This document shows, piece by piece, positions 1-6,800 of a DNA stretch of 8,300 nucleotides. The notes below the pieces were generated by a model. That model did not search any database, had not been told where the DNA came from, and saw only the letters and a list, made by a program, of their open reading frames with translations. Location of the stretch: contig JADFHH010000056.1 of the NCBI GenBank assembly GCA_022567275.1, forward strand, positions 1 to 8,300, read 5' to 3'. A program made the translations under genes and the position numbers. Within the stretch, counting starts at the first letter, position 1; every line of letters begins with the position of its first letter. This DNA comes from Pseudomonadota bacterium. Lineage in GTDB: Bacteria; Pseudomonadota; Alphaproteobacteria; Rhizobiales; Methyloligellaceae.

Positions 1-2
1 CG

Positions 3-653
3 AGCATATGGGGCGCGGATGATATCGCGGCCGCCGCCAGGTCGGGCGCGGCGGCGCTGTGCGTGCCAAAAGTGGGCTCGCTCGAAGACGTGGCCGCGAT
101 CCGGGAGGCGCTTGGCAAAAGCGGAGCGCCGGGCGGGCTGGCGATCTGGGCAATGATCGAAACGCCGCTCGGGGTTGTCAATGCCAGCGCCATTGCCGCC
201 GTGGCCCGCGCCGACAAATATCGTATCGATGTATTTCTCATGGGGGCCAACGATCTGGCCAGGGAAACCCGCGCCGCGCAGACGCCCGACCGTCTGCCCA
301 TGCTCGCCTGGCTGTCGGGCTGCGTGGTGGCGGCGCGTGCCTATGGCCTCGATATTCTCGACGCCGTCTACAATAATTTCCGCGACGCGGAGGGTTTTCG
401 GCGTGAATGCGTTCAGGGCCGCGCACTTGGTATGGACGGCAAAACGCTGATTCATCCAGATCAGATCGCGCCGTGCAACGAGATATTCTCGCCCGGCGAT
501 AAAGAGGTGGCCTGGGCGCGAAAAGTCATCGCCGCTTTCGACGCGCCGGAAAATAAGGGCAGGGGCGTCATCACCCTGGAGGGGGAAATGGTGGAGTTGC
601 TGCATCTGGAGATCGCCAGACGCAGCGTTGCGATCGCCGATACGAACGGGTGA
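3..653 (+). CDS. HpcH/HpaI aldolase / citrate lyase beta-like CoA-ester lyase (5' end cut off)
   Basis: The reading frame is open to the left window edge and has no in-frame ATG before position 63, so the true start lies outside; about 216 residues are visible and perhaps 70-80 of the usual ~290 are missing. Visible family marks are an AMIETPLG segment whose Glu (codon 159-161) matches the Mg-binding Glu of CitE proteins, a GANDLAR segment whose Asp (codon 252-254) matches the second Mg ligand, and a C-terminal GMDGKTLIHPDQI motif that is nearly diagnostic. The family has a TIM-barrel fold and cleaves or forms C-C bonds in CoA esters (citryl-CoA, malyl-CoA, methylmalyl-CoA) or hydrolyses malyl-CoA; it acts in the cytoplasm. 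The substrate cannot be chosen from this fragment. The substrate-binding Arg expected in the N-terminal third is not in view. The next gene is 282 bases away and probably independently transcribed. Family certain, exact reaction open. Confidence 0.9.
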   Translation, partial: SIWGADDIAAAARSGAAALCVPKVGSLEDVAAIREALGKSGAPGGLAIWAMIETPLGVVNASAIAAVARADKYRIDVFLMGANDLARETRAAQTPDRLPMLAWLSGCVVAARAYGLDILDAVYNNFRDAEGFRRECVQGRALGMDGKTLIHPDQIAPCNEIFSPGDKEVAWARKVIAAFDAPENKGRGVITLEGEMVELLHLEIARRSVAIADTNG

Positions 654-769
654 CGCTCCGCCAGTGGTGTCCAGCGCCGCGCGGCGGCAATACCGTAGTC
701 AAAAGACCACGGTGATTTCACAATCTCTCAATTATACCCGCATAAAGTCGCTTTGTGAGCGCTGCACCC

Positions 770-798
770 TTGAAGTGCCATCGCTCCGGATACATTAT
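770..798 (+). promoter_or_regulatory. Candidate promoter for the L,D-transpeptidase
   Basis: TTGAAG (770-775) and CATTAT (793-798) are separated by exactly 17 bases; each matches the sigma-70 consensus at 4 of 6 positions. Transcription would begin near 805 and give a leader of about 130 bases before the ATG at 936. The gap 654-935 contains no convincing gene. Seen in sequence; function is inference, and matches of this quality do arise by chance. Confidence 0.25.
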
Positions 799-855
799 AT
801 CCTGGCAAGGCATGCTCCTGCGTGGAGTAGCCAGGGTGACGCGATATCGGCTGAA

Positions 856-868
856 CCCGGTGTCCGGG
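856..868. repeat. Short GC-rich inverted repeat in the transpeptidase leader
   Basis: CCCGG (856-860), loop TGT, CCGGG (864-868) form a perfect 5-bp stem. No T-run follows, so it does not read as an intrinsic terminator. It lies between the candidate promoter and the start codon of the downstream gene and could structure the leader. Nothing more can be said from the sequence. Confidence 0.3.
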
Positions 869-935
869 CATGCAAGGCGTGGACGTATCCGCCTTATTGG
901 GGCCATTCGGAGAACAATTGAAAAGGGGGCATGAA

Positions 936-1541
936 ATGAAGAGATTCGCCTGGCTGAAGCTCGCGGTCGCGGCCGTGGCCGCCGCCGGTCTGCTGAGCAC
1001 CATGGCGCCGCCCGAGGCGGCAGCGCAGGGATTGTTCCCCGGCTTGTTCGGCGGCGGCGGCGGCGGTCGCGGCGGCGGAATGCAGACCGGCCGCCGGGAA
1101 ATCGGATTTTCGCCAAAATATGGCCGTGGCACGATTATCGTCTCCTTTGCCGACCGGCGTCTTTATTACGTCCATAAGAAGGGCGGCGCCATGGGCTATC
1201 CGATCGGCGTGCCGACCGGCCGCGCCACCTGGGCCGGCACATTGCGTGTGAGCCGCAAGGCGGTCAATCCGGGCTGGACCCCGACCGCGCGGATGCGCCG
1301 TGAAAATCCGAAATTGCCGGGCCATGTGAAAGGCGGCGACCGGCGCAATCCTCTCGGCGTCCGCGCTTTGTATCTCGGCGCCACGCTGTACCGCATCCAC
1401 GGCACCGACGCGCCCTGGACCATTGGCCAGGTTGTGACCAGCGGCTGTATCCGCTTGTACAACAATGATGTGATCGATCTCTACAAACGTGTCCGGATTG
1501 GCACCAAGGTGATCGTCACCAACCGGCGGGTGGCCAGCTAA
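936..1541 (+). CDS. Secreted L,D-transpeptidase (YkuD/ErfK domain)
   Basis: This 201-residue protein is a periplasmic peptidoglycan enzyme that would make 3-3 crosslinks or attach proteins or D-amino acids to stem peptides through a catalytic cysteine. Residues 1-30 are a Sec signal peptide: basic MKR start, hydrophobic Ala/Val/Leu core, and an AAAQ stretch for cleavage around residue 30. A glycine-rich linker (about 32-50, including six consecutive Gly) follows, then the YkuD domain (about 60-198). The active-site signature is present: His155 in YRIHGTD, then Ser169-Gly170-Cys171-Ile172-Arg173, with Cys171 the expected nucleophile. The ATG at 936 is preferred over an in-frame ATG at 870 because it is preceded by AAGGGGG (923-929) and starts directly at a signal peptide. 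There is no LysM or other binding domain. Its stop overlaps the stop of the convergent gene on the other strand. Family and catalytic residues certain; crosslinking versus protein-anchoring role is not decidable. Confidence 0.93.
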   Translation: MKRFAWLKLAVAAVAAAGLLSTMAPPEAAAQGLFPGLFGGGGGGRGGGMQTGRREIGFSPKYGRGTIIVSFADRRLYYVHKKGGAMGYPIGVPTGRATWAGTLRVSRKAVNPGWTPTARMRRENPKLPGHVKGGDRRNPLGVRALYLGATLYRIHGTDAPWTIGQVVTSGCIRLYNNDVIDLYKRVRIGTKVIVTNRRVAS

Positions 1542-2416
1542 CTGCGCACCAACGCGGGCGAACGCAAATCAAGCGGCGCGCCGGTCTGTTTTCTCTCGGG
1601 CCGAGGCAGGACATCGAGAGAAGGCCAAAGACCGGTGCGAAGCGTTTCCGCATAGTCCCGGCACAAACCCGCCTTGAGCATCTTCTCCCGTGCCTTCTCA
1701 TAATCATAGTCGAGCACATGATGTTCGATGTGCACGCCTTCTTCTTCAGGCGAGAGAACGGAGAACCACACGCGCGGCGTCGCGTCATTCGCGGGCAGCC
1801 CTAATGCACCTGAATTGTGCCAGACGCGTGCGCCAACGCGCCGCGTAAAGGGGATACCGCTGTGTCCGGCGAGTATCATATCGGCATCGGTAGCGGCGAA
1901 TTCGGCCTCGAAGGCGGATTCTGGATGTGACGCGAACAAGAAGCGGTTGATCTGGCTGACACTGCCATGGACGACGCGCGCATAAACCCCCGCCATCTCG
2001 AAGGTGAGGTGATGGGGCAGCCGGCCCATCCATTGGCGAAGCTCATCGCCAATGCGCGCATCCGCGTAAGCGAACCATTGCGCCGACAGCTTGCCGCACA
2101 CGGATTCGGCGGCAAAACCGCAGTGGCAATCCGGCTCGCTGGCGGACAGGCTCTGTTCTACATTGCCCTGAATGGCATGTATCCGCGAGGCGCGCAGGAG
2201 TTCTGCCGTTTCGGCCGGGCTGGCGCAATAGGCAATGACGTCACCGGTGTGGATGATGCGCTCCGCCGGGATGGACAGTGCCCCGGCGGCTTCAAGAAGC
2301 GCGCGCAACGCGTCGAGATTGGAATAGGCCCCGCCGCACACCAGCACCGGGTCGTTGAGCCGTCCCAAATCATGGGCTCTCGCGCCATAACGGCTGTCTG
2401 TACTGCATGTGTCCAT
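1538..2416 (-). CDS. Metallophosphoesterase-like protein with degenerate first metal motif
   Basis: This 292-residue cytoplasmic protein keeps the later landmarks of the calcineurin-like phosphoesterase fold: HTGD (Asp59), QGNVE (Asn85), VHG (His150) and AGHSGIPF (His185). The first landmark, normally Asp-x-His at the end of strand 1, is replaced by CGGAYSN (residues 27-33), so two usual metal ligands are missing. A cysteine cluster, Cys97-x-Cys99 and Cys107, lies where relatives I recall also carry CxCGF. The C-terminal part (about 198-285) has WHNSGALGLPANDATPRVW and an acidic/basic tail. It may be a distinct subfamily with altered metal binding rather than an active phosphatase; the substrate is unknown. 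The start ATG at 2414-2416 has only a GGGG about ten bases upstream on its strand as a ribosome site. It is divergent from the dehalogenase gene, 68 bases apart, and converges on the transpeptidase with overlapping stops. Confidence 0.85.
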   Translation of the reverse strand: MDTCSTDSRYGARAHDLGRLNDPVLVCGGAYSNLDALRALLEAAGALSIPAERIIHTGDVIAYCASPAETAELLRASRIHAIQGNVEQSLSASEPDCHCGFAAESVCGKLSAQWFAYADARIGDELRQWMGRLPHHLTFEMAGVYARVVHGSVSQINRFLFASHPESAFEAEFAATDADMILAGHSGIPFTRRVGARVWHNSGALGLPANDATPRVWFSVLSPEEEGVHIEHHVLDYDYEKAREKMLKAGLCRDYAETLRTGLWPSLDVLPRPERKQTGAPLDLRSPALVRS

Positions 2417-2445
2417 CGACTGGCCCCGGGGTGATCGACTACAAT
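2416..2445 (+). promoter_or_regulatory. Candidate promoter of the haloacid dehalogenase gene
   Basis: TCGACT (2416-2421; 4 of 6 to the -35 consensus) and TACAAT (2440-2445; 5 of 6 to the -10 consensus) are 18 bases apart. Transcription would begin near 2452, leaving a leader of about 33 bases that contains the ribosome site AGGAG at 2473-2477. The -35 box touches the start codon of the divergent gene, so the two genes would share this 68-base control region. Sequence match seen; promoter activity inferred. Confidence 0.4.
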
Positions 2446-2449
2446 CAAA

Positions 2450-2466
2450 AAAGACGTCAGGTCTTT
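2450..2466. repeat. 6-bp inverted repeat in the divergent intergenic region
   Basis: AAAGAC (2450-2455), loop GTCAG, GTCTTT (2461-2466) pair perfectly. It sits at the predicted transcription start of the dehalogenase gene, where an operator could act. Read on the minus strand the stem is followed by extra T residues, so a weak terminator shielding the minus-strand gene from antisense transcription is the alternative; the stem is AT-rich and would be feeble. Confidence 0.3.
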
Positions 2467-2484
2467 CCGGTCAGGAGTGATGTT

Positions 2485-3162
2485 ATGGCAGAATTTACCA
2501 ATATATCCGCGTGCGTATTCGATGCCTATGGAACTTTGTTCGACATTCATGCGCCAACCGCGCGCATTGCCGAAGAGCTGGGCGGCGTGGCGCAACCCCT
2601 GTCCGATCTGTGGCGCCTCAAACAGCTGCAATATACCTGGCTGAGAAGCCTCATGGGAACCCATGCCGATTTCTGGCGGGTCACGGGAGACGGCCTCGAC
2701 TATGCGCTCGAAGTTCACGGCATCGACAATCCCGGCATTCGAGCGCGGCTCATGGAGCTCTACGAGAAGCTCGACGCCTACCCGGACGCCGCCGCGACGC
2801 TCGAACGACTCAAAAGTGAGGGGCATGAGACGGCGATCCTGTCGAACGGCGCGCCGAAAATGCTCGGCGCCGCGGTGCGAAATTCAGGTCTTGAGCCGCT
2901 GATCGGCCATACCATTTCGATCGAGGATGCGGGCATCTACAAACCCTCGCCAAAAGTTTATCAGCTCGTGGTGGACACACTCGGCGTGAAAAGTGAAAAC
3001 ATCTGTTTTGTCTCGGCCAATGCCTGGGACGCGGCGGGCGCGGCGAGTTTTGGCTTTCAGGTGGCGCATCTCAACAGGTTCTCCCAGCCGCGCGAACGCC
3101 TGCCGGGCAAACCCAAGGCGGTCATCGCGTCTTTGTCTGAATTGCCGGCGTTGATCGGTTAG
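2485..3162 (+). CDS. L-2-haloacid dehalogenase (HAD type II)
   Basis: The 225-residue enzyme hydrolyses (S)-2-haloalkanoic acids to (R)-2-hydroxyacids through an aspartyl-ester intermediate in the cytoplasm. Compared with the Pseudomonas sp. YL enzyme as I remember it, every catalytic position is present at a constant offset of about +2 or +3: nucleophile Asp13 and Thr17 in FDAYGTLFD, Arg44 (halide/substrate) in LWRLKQLQYTWLR, Ser120-Asn121 in LSNG, Lys153 and Tyr159 in KPSPKVY, and Ser177, Asn179, Asp182 in SANAWD. That set separates true dehalogenases from generic HAD phosphatases. The length equals the family norm. The ATG at 2485 is chosen because AGGAG (2473-2477) lies seven bases upstream; an upstream in-frame ATG at 2407 would add 26 unrelated residues and has no such site. 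The gene stands alone and converges with brnA. Physiological substrate (natural haloacid or another acid) unknown. Confidence 0.94.
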   Translation: MAEFTNISACVFDAYGTLFDIHAPTARIAEELGGVAQPLSDLWRLKQLQYTWLRSLMGTHADFWRVTGDGLDYALEVHGIDNPGIRARLMELYEKLDAYPDAAATLERLKSEGHETAILSNGAPKMLGAAVRNSGLEPLIGHTISIEDAGIYKPSPKVYQLVVDTLGVKSENICFVSANAWDAAGAASFGFQVAHLNRFSQPRERLPGKPKAVIASLSELPALIG

Positions 3163-3174
3163 AGCGTCCGGACC

Positions 3175-3447
3175 CTAATCCACATGCTGTTTCAAATCGT
3201 CATTTAGACGTGTCTGCCAGCCTTTACCGCCTGAGCGGTAGTGCCTGACAACATCTTGATCCAGACGAATTGTCACTGACACCTTGATGGGTGATTTCTG
3301 CTTGCCGCGTGTGCGCCTGTATCGATCGGCAAGACCGGGCAGGACCTCCGCAGCAGGGCGCATCTTGTCCATGAACGCTTCCGAAAGGGGCGGTGACTTA
3401 ACCGCTTCCCAATCCTCTTTGGAGAGGTGCTTAGGTTTTCTGGGCAT
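3175..3447 (-). CDS. brnA: BrnA-family antitoxin
   Basis: This 90-residue protein is the antitoxin partner of BrnT. The C-terminal part (about 54-88) has the BrnA ribbon-helix-helix sequence: VSVTIRLDQDVVRHYR, then GGKGWQTRLND, a well-known family signature. The N-terminal part (1-50) is the toxin-binding arm, rich in charged residues. In the characterised Brucella pair, BrnA dimers neutralise BrnT and repress the shared promoter. The start at 3445-3447 lies inside the last codons of brnT (17-base overlap), so translation is probably coupled; only a weak purine stretch precedes it. The stop is 12 bases from the stop of the convergent dehalogenase gene. Confidence 0.93.
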   Translation of the reverse strand: MPRKPKHLSKEDWEAVKSPPLSEAFMDKMRPAAEVLPGLADRYRRTRGKQKSPIKVSVTIRLDQDVVRHYRSGGKGWQTRLNDDLKQHVD

Positions 3448-3700
3448 GGATTTTCTGCTCTTTCTTATTCGCTTTTCTCAGGCTTATTATTCGGGTCACG
3501 CTGTTCCTGTCAGCAAAGACGACGACGTGCAGACGCTTGCCGATAACCCCAATGGCGACGTAGCGGGTTTCGCCATAGTCGAAACGATCATCAAGCGTGA
3601 TAAGGGAAGTCTCCCATTCAAACTCTTCAATCGCCTCAAACGAGACGCCATGAAGGCTTATGTTGATCTCGGCTTTATCATAGTCCCATTCGTATATCAT
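3431..3700 (-). CDS. brnT: BrnT-family ribonuclease toxin
   Basis: This 89-residue protein matches the BrnT toxin family, a RelE-like fold that cleaves RNA and halts translation. Visible landmarks are an N-terminal EWDYDKAEINISLHGVSFE (4-22; the HGVSFE element is typical), a central Arg/Gly strand pair RYVAIGVIGKRLHVVVF (46-62) and a C-terminal RIISLRKANKKE (70-81). The length is normal and there is no frameshift, so the toxin appears intact. It is the first gene of the operon, toxin before antitoxin as is usual for this family. No Shine-Dalgarno sequence precedes the ATG at 3698-3700, and the putative -10 box lies only a few bases upstream, so the mRNA may be leaderless. Local base composition is AT-rich (19 of 60 G+C in 3661-3720), unlike the flanking genes, consistent with acquisition by transfer. 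Confidence 0.93.
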   Translation of the reverse strand: MIYEWDYDKAEINISLHGVSFEAIEEFEWETSLITLDDRFDYGETRYVAIGVIGKRLHVVVFADRNSVTRIISLRKANKKEQKIHAQKT

Positions 3701-3713
3701 TATTATAATGTAC
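3692..3713. promoter_or_regulatory. Imperfect palindrome over the brnT start (possible BrnA operator)
   Basis: This 22-base AT-rich stretch pairs at 8 of 11 positions per half and straddles the brnT start codon and putative -10 region. Ribbon-helix-helix antitoxins such as BrnA bind short inverted repeats in their own promoter, so this is a natural candidate for autoregulation. A second, perfect repeat lies immediately beside it. Pairing is seen; binding is inferred. Confidence 0.35.
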
Positions 3714-3734
3714 TAACGATTAGGTATGTGTCAA
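3705..3734 (-). promoter_or_regulatory. Candidate brnTA promoter
   Basis: On the minus strand a perfect TTGACA (3729-3734) is followed after 18 bases by CATTAT (3705-3710, 4 of 6). A perfect TATAAT also exists at 3702-3707 but is 21 bases from the -35 box. With the 18-base spacing, transcription would start at about the A of the brnT ATG, which agrees with the lack of a ribosome site there. Confidence 0.45.
3713..3723. promoter_or_regulatory. Perfect inverted repeat between the brnTA promoter boxes
   Basis: CTAA (3713-3716), spacer CGA, TTAG (3720-3723) is a perfect 4+4 inverted repeat inside the promoter spacer, the position at which a bound dimer would block polymerase. With the neighbouring 22-base palindrome it could form a double site for BrnA. 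It is short enough to be chance. Confidence 0.3.
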
Positions 3735-3799
3735 TGGACCATGCAAAAGAAATAAATGTCCAAACGCAAACCGGCGGGGCTTCGCACTTAACAATTGTG

Positions 3800-3828
3800 T
3801 TGAGTTTCGATCTCCGACGCGGCCTAAT
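3800..3828 (+). promoter_or_regulatory. Weak candidate promoter for the indolepyruvate oxidoreductase gene
   Basis: TTGAGT (3800-3805) and CCTAAT (3823-3828) are 17 bases apart, each 4 of 6 to consensus; the -10 lacks its important second-position A. Transcription would begin near the ATG at 3835, again giving a leaderless message. No Shine-Dalgarno sequence precedes that ATG. Offered as the best candidate in the 134-base gap, not as a firm call. Confidence 0.2.
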
Positions 3829-3834
3829 GCGCCC

Positions 3835-6800
3835 ATGAAACATGTCAGCCTCGACGACAGATATGATCTGAGCCAATCGCGGATATTCGTGAATGGCGCG
3901 CAGGCCATTGTCCGGCTAGCGCTGATGCAGAGCGAACGCGACGCCCGCGCGGGGCTGAACACCGCAGGCTATATTACCGGCTATCGCGGCTCGCCGCTGG
4001 GCGGGCTGGACATGCAATTCATCGCCGCGGAAAAGTTCCTGTCCGCGCGTTCAATCTTGTTTCAGCCAGGCCTCAACGAGGATTTGGCCGCCACCGCCCT
4101 GTGGGGCGCGCAGCAGGCGGAGTTGCGGGGGCAGGGAAAATATGACGGCGTGTTCGGCATCTGGTACGGCAAGGGACCCGGCGTCGACCGCTCGGGCGAC
4201 GCCTTCCGCCATGCCAACCATGCCGGCACCTCGAAGCATGGCGGCGTACTCGCGCTGATGGGCGATGACCATATGTGCGAGTCCTCCACCTCGGCGCATC
4301 AATCGGAATTCAAACTCATCGACGCCATGATGCCGGTCATGAACCCGGCCAGCTTGCAGGAAATTCTCGATTATGGCCTCTATGGCTGGGCCTTGTCACG
4401 CTATGCGGGCGTGTGGACGGGCATCAAATGCGTCAAGGACAATATCGAGCAAAGCGCCTCCATAGATGGTTCGCTCGAGCGCGTGAATATCGTTCTGCCG
4501 GAAGATTTCGAGATGCCGCCCGGCGGTCTTTCTATCCGGCTCGGCGACAAGATTCTGGAGAAAGAAGAACGGCTTTACGCGTACAAGATACCGGCCACGC
4601 TGGCCTTCATTCGCGCCAATGCGCTTGACCGCATCATCCTGGAGGGCGGCGGCGCTCCCAGGATCGGCATTATCGCTTCGGGAAAAAGCTATCTGGACTG
4701 CGAAGAAGCGCTCGATCTGTTAGGCGTTCGCGGCACGCGCGCGGCGGCGCTTGGGGTGCGGTTTTACAAGCTTGGCGTCACCTGGCCGCTGGAGCCTGAA
4801 GGCGCATTGCGTTTCGCCAGCGGCCTTGAGCTTGTTTTGGTGGTTGAAGAGAAAAGATCGCTCATCGAGACGCAGCTCAAGGAACTGCTCTACGGCAGGC
4901 AAGGCGCACCGGCGATCATCGGCAAGCAGGATGAGGCGGGACAACCGCTTCTCCCCTCGCATGGCGCGCTCGATCCGGTGCAGATCGCGCGTGCGCTCGG
5001 CGAGCGGATTTTGATGCGCAACCAAAATGACGAGGATTTGCGCGCGCGCATGGACCGGCTGGAACAGATTGCCGCGCGGGCGCGCAAGCTGCCCGGCATC
5101 ATCGAACGGGTGCCGTATTTTTGCGCCGGGTGTCCGCACAACACATCCACCATAGTGCCCGAGGGCGCGCACGCCTACGCCGGCATTGGCTGCCACTATA
5201 TGGCGCAATGGATGGACCGGTCGACCGAGGGTTTCACCCATATGGGGGGCGAGGGCGCCAACTGGATCGGCGAAGCGCCGTTCTCGAAAGAGAACCATGT
5301 GTTCCAGAATATCGGCGACGGCACCTATGTGCATTCAGGTGCGCTGGCGATCCGCGCGGCGATCGCCGCGGGCACCACCATGACCTTCAAAATCCTGTTC
5401 AATGACGCCGTCGCCATGACCGGAGGGCAGGGGCTCGATGGCGATTTGAGCGTCCCGCAACTGGCGGCGCAGATGACGGCGGACGGGGCGGCCCGCGTCG
5501 TGGTCGTCGCCGAGGACCCGTCGAAATACCCCTCCGATGCAAAATTTCCTGACGGCGTATCCATCCACCACCGCGATGAACTGGACGCCGTACAGCGTGA
5601 GCTGCAAGAGGTGAGCGGCGTCTCCGTGCTGATTTACGACCAGACCTGCGCGGCGGAACTCAGACGCAGACGGCGGCGCGGCAAGGCCGACGATCCGCCC
5701 CGGCGCGTGATCATCAACGAGCTGGTGTGCGAGGGCTGCGGCGATTGCGGGGTGCAGTCGAACTGCGTGGCGATCGTGCCGGTGGAAACCGAATTTGGCC
5801 GCAAGCGCGCCATCGACCAGAGCGCCTGCAACAAGGACTATTCCTGCCTCAAGGGGTTTTGCCCGAGCTTCGTGACCGTCACCGGCGGGGTGTTACGGGG
5901 CAAGGATGAGAGCGACTCGCGCGCGCTGCCGCCATTGCCCGATATCTCCGGTCTGCCCGTGCCGGAATTGCCGGACCTTTCACGCCCCTATTCCATGGTC
6001 ATCGCCGGCATCGGCGGTACGGGCGTCGTGACCCTGGGCGCGCTTGTCGGCATGGCGGCGCATCTGGAGGACAAGGGCGTCGGCGCCATTGACATGTCGG
6101 GACTGGCGCAAAAAGGCGGCGCGGTGGCCGTGCATTTGCGTATCGGCGAGGATCCGGGCTCGATCAAATCCGTGCGTGCTTCGGCCGCGGGCGCCGATCT
6201 GGTGCTGGGGTGTGAACTGGCGGTCGCCGCATCCAATGCGGTGCTCGGAGTCGTACAAAAGGGCGTGACGCGCGTTATCGCCAATGAGCATGAAACCATG
6301 ACCGGAGATTTTACCCGGCTCCCCGATCTGGCCATGCCGATGGATGAGATGCGCGCGGCGCTGAAAAAATATGCCGGCAAGGATTCTGCGCGCTTTATCG
6401 ATGCCACTGCGATCTCGAACGCGCTGCTGGGCGATGTCATATACGCCAATATCTTTCTGCTGGGCTATGCCTGGCAGCTTGGAACCCTGCCGCTTTCGGC
6501 CGCGGCGCTGGAGCAGGCCATCCGCCTCAATGGCGTCGCGGTGGCGCGCAATCTCGACGCCTTTGGCTGGGGCCGCTTCGCCGCCCATGACCGCAAAGCG
6601 CTCGATGCACTCCTCGATACGCTCACCCCGCTCCTGGTCAAGCGCGCGCGACCCGAAACCCTCGATGAAATGATTGAGCGCCGGGTGCGGTTTTTGACCC
6701 TCTATCAGAATGCGTCATACGGGCAGCGCTACCGCACCCGTGTCGAGACCATCCGGCAACTGGAGCTGAGGCACATACCGTCTTCCTCGGCACTCGCCTG

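Noticed and set aside
628..921. 97-codon open frame on + in the gap before the transpeptidase
   Set aside because: It overlaps the end of the lyase gene, has no ribosome site and its composition is not protein-like; the gap is better read as a leader/promoter region.
870..935. Extended start (ATG 870) for the transpeptidase
   Set aside because: It would put 22 residues in front of a typical signal peptide and has no ribosome site, whereas 936 has AAGGGGG at the right distance.
718..1132. Overlapping open frames on - across the transpeptidase leader and signal peptide
   Set aside because: Arg/Pro-rich translations typical of antisense reading of GC-rich coding DNA, with no recognisable domain.
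2407..2484. Extended start (ATG 2407) for the haloacid dehalogenase
   Set aside because: The added residues do not resemble the family, and AGGAG with seven-base spacing supports ATG 2485.
3702..3734. TTGACA/TATAAT pair with perfect boxes for brnT
   Set aside because: The spacing is 21 bases, too long for normal sigma-70 use; the overlapping CATTAT at 18 bases is preferred.
3284..3838. A 184-codon open frame on + opposite brnA and brnT
   Set aside because: It lies antisense to two clearly recognised genes, has no family resemblance and no ribosome site; it is a shadow of their codon structure.
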